Source: Peptidiphaga gingivicola
GTDB lineage: Bacteria > Actinomycetota > Actinomycetes > Actinomycetales > Actinomycetaceae
Assembly: GCF_001652275.1 (NCBI RefSeq)
Contig: NZ_LVZK01000001.1
Coordinates: 1,488,001 to 1,552,000, forward strand
DNA length: 64,000 bases
Reading direction: 5' to 3'
The notes below the pieces were generated by a model. That model was given only the letters and a program-made list of their open reading frames with translations, had not been told where the DNA came from and did not search any database. Positions 62,601 to 64,000 of this stretch are shown here, in pieces; within the stretch, counting starts at the first letter, position 1, and each line of letters opens with the position of its first letter. Made by a program: the position numbers and the translations under genes.

Positions 62601-63203
62601 ATGAGGGCTTCCGATGAGCTCGGGGCAGCCTCCAGCGGAGGGGCAGCCACTTTGAAAGGAGAGGCCAGAAGAAGGCAGATCGTGGAGGCCGCAGCGGCAC
62701 TCGTGCGTGAGGGCGGCCCGTCCTCGGTCAGCCATCGGGCCGTCGCCCGCCGCGCGGGATGTTCGCTGTCGGCCACCACCTACTACTTCGAGGGGCTGGA
62801 GGACCTTCTCCACCAGGCAGGCGCCCTGAACATTTCTCTGTGGGCCTCGCGGGCCGAGCGCGTGGCCGAACGGGTCGAGTCCCGCGCCGCGGAGGACGTC
62901 GCAATGGCGGAGCGGGTCGAGGCGATCCTGTCCGCCACTCTCCCGAGCGGACAGGCGCTCATCGGCCACTACGCGCAGCTGATAAGCGCGGGCGATTTCG
63001 CGCCTGTCGCGAGCGCCTATCGAACGGGGCGCTCACGGCTCAATGCGGCCGTCGCCAGGGTGCTCGCCCATTTGCGCATCGACCTGACGGCCGACCTGGT
63101 GATCGCCGTCGTCGACGGCGCCGCCGTCTCTGCCCTGTCCGAAGGGCGCGACGTCAAAGCCACGGCCAGAGAGCTCCTGGAATTCGTCTGTCGGCGCTCC
63201 TGA
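62601..63203 (+). CDS. TetR-family transcriptional regulator
   Basis: 200-residue repressor-type protein. N-terminal HTH: RRQIVEAAAALVREGGPSSVSHRAVARRAGCSLSATTYYFEGLEDLL (about 24-70). The C-terminal ligand domain is helical (TetR_C type). It lies 146 bp after the MFS gene on the same strand and probably controls it; the GGATTC/GAATCC inverted repeat upstream of the MFS gene is a candidate site. Confidence 0.9.
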   Translation: MRASDELGAASSGGAATLKGEARRRQIVEAAAALVREGGPSSVSHRAVARRAGCSLSATTYYFEGLEDLLHQAGALNISLWASRAERVAERVESRAAEDVAMAERVEAILSATLPSGQALIGHYAQLISAGDFAPVASAYRTGRSRLNAAVARVLAHLRIDLTADLVIAVVDGAAVSALSEGRDVKATARELLEFVCRRS

Positions 63204-63425
63204 GGCCGTGCCGCCTCAACGGGTTTTGCGGCTTCGCCGAACCGTCGAATCGTCGAATTGCCTCGGGACGTTTTGTGTATTTCTCGAAGCGCTTGAACGG
63301 TTAGCCTTGACTATTTTCCGAATTGCCGGGCGCTTCGGCAAATCTCCCGCCGAAGTCACCCGGCAAACGGCTCCGAGAGTCAGCTTTTGAAAAAGCTCAG
63401 AATCGGCTCTCGAAGAAGCCCGGAG
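63204..63425. terminator. Convergent intergenic region with AT-rich hairpin
   Basis: Between the TetR gene and the convergent VOC gene, AGCTTTT (63382-63388) and AAAAGCT (63391-63397) form a hairpin with T- and A-rich arms, suitable for terminating transcripts from both sides. Nothing else is seen. Confidence 0.4.
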
Positions 63426-63812
63426 TCAGTTCCCGTGGAAGACGGCCTCCAGGTTGTTGCCGTCGGGATCCAGGACGAACGCCGCATAGTAGCCGGGGTG
63501 ATAATGCGGACGCTCGCCCGGCTCCCCGTTGTCGGCGCCGCCCGCGGCTATGGCCGCCCGATAGAAGGCATCCACCTGTTTGGCCGACGAGGCCGAAACG
63601 GCAATGTGGCAGGGCGTCGGGCTCTCTGCCGGCACGATCCACAGGTCTGGAGGAATCGGTGCGTTCTCGGGGGCATTCGGCAAAGGCGCACCCATGCCGA
63701 CGACGGGCCCGTGCTCCATGACGATACGGTAGCCGAGCGGTTCCAACGCTGCTGCGTAAAAGGCTATGGAAACCTCTGGATTGCTTACATTAATGGAAAT
63801 GTGGTCGATCAT
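63426..63812 (-). CDS. VOC-family (glyoxalase/bleomycin-resistance-like) protein
   Basis: 128-residue vicinal-oxygen-chelate protein. It begins MIDHISINVSNPEVSIAFYAAAL and contains LWIVPAESPTPCHIAVSAS, ERPHYHPGYYAAFVLDPDGNNLEAVFH with the metal ligands His and Glu at the usual places. Substrate is unknown. The ATG at 63812 has TATCCT ending 6 nt upstream and no ribosome site (leaderless pattern); the longer frame to 63941 is discarded. Confidence 0.9.
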   Translation of the reverse strand: MIDHISINVSNPEVSIAFYAAALEPLGYRIVMEHGPVVGMGAPLPNAPENAPIPPDLWIVPAESPTPCHIAVSASSAKQVDAFYRAAIAAGGADNGEPGERPHYHPGYYAAFVLDPDGNNLEAVFHGN

Positions 63813-63818
63813 GTCCCA

Positions 63819-63824
63819 AGGATA
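63819..63824 (-). promoter_or_regulatory. Leaderless-type -10 element for the VOC gene
   Basis: TATCCT on the minus strand ends 6 nt before the ATG at 63812. Confidence 0.6.
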
Positions 63825-64000
63825 GTCCGCGGTCGGCCTCAAAGGGGATTTTGCCGATTGCATGTCGAGGGGCCGATGCCCAGGACGGTCGAGGCGAAGC
63901 CCGGCCGCCAGGAGGGGCACCGCCGAGGCAGGAGCGGCCACGACGCCAGGAGAGGCGGCTTACGACGCGAGGATGTCGCGGCGACGGCAGGCGGCCGTCG

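Noticed and set aside
63960-64000. C-terminus of a further minus-strand gene (ending RRDILAS)
   Set aside because: Only 13 codons are visible before the right edge, too few to support a gene call.

Overview
The window is GC-rich, gene-dense bacterial chromosome. Its gene content and gene order point to a high-GC Gram-positive (Actinomycetota), most like an Actinomycetaceae-type organism. Signs of this are an AdnAB-type helicase-nuclease pair, DUF3107, DUF3039, DUF2017 and DUF4916 proteins, the order clpS-DUF2017-murI-MBL-rph-rdgB, ftsEX followed by an M23 hydrolase and smpB, a DUF222/HNH protein, many GTG starts and many 4-bp GTGA/ATGA overlaps. I cannot name the species from sequence alone.

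Layout. 1-5.6 kb: an MgtE-N/PRC-barrel protein (cut by the left edge), aminopeptidase P, a PHP phosphoesterase, a MarC-family membrane protein and a DEAD-box RNA helicase. 6.0-11.9 kb: an exopolysaccharide locus on one strand: small membrane protein, processive GT2 synthase, membrane-anchored lectin-like protein, UDP-GlcNAc 2-epimerase and secreted DUF2334 deacetylase-like protein. 12.2-20.5 kb: DUF3107, the adnA-adnB pair and a divergent kinase-like protein. 20.6-26.0 kb: a small ORF behind two DnaA boxes, prfB, ftsE-ftsX, an M23 murein hydrolase and smpB.

26.1-38.2 kb is an accessory-looking, lower-density stretch. It holds a lipoprotein behind a repeated palindrome, two paralogous zinc-ribbon proteins with an unrecognised conserved domain, a frameshifted GH1 6-phospho-beta-glucosidase remnant, an SGNH-hydrolase lipoprotein, tmRNA (ssrA), an Ltp-domain membrane protein, mprF, a 1.3-kb repeat-rich noncoding block, hupB and a multi-hairpin element. 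38.2-49.5 kb: DUF222/HNH protein, DUF3039, SF2 helicase, pncB, clpS, DUF2017, murI, MBL hydrolase, rph, rdgB, NUDIX (DUF4916), bcp, tRNA-Leu and a DUF5655-like protein. 49.6-57.6 kb: aroE, a long-chain acyl-CoA synthetase, an FAH-family enzyme, an ABC exporter pair and a divergent NarL-type two-component system. 57.9-63.8 kb: arginine deiminase, an AGAT-like amidinotransferase, an MHS-type MFS transporter, a TetR regulator and a VOC protein.

Themes across the window. Many genes have an A2/T6-type -10 hexamer ending 6-7 nt before the start codon and no Shine-Dalgarno, which is the pattern of leaderless transcription. Several genes carry short tandem duplications that copy their last codons together with the stop codon into the 3' flank. 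The two most interesting candidate systems are the exopolysaccharide locus, whose gene set fits a poly-ManNAc-like polymer, and the guanidino-compound cluster (arginine deiminase plus amidinotransferase plus transporter). The zinc-ribbon paralogue pair is the best candidate for an undescribed protein family.
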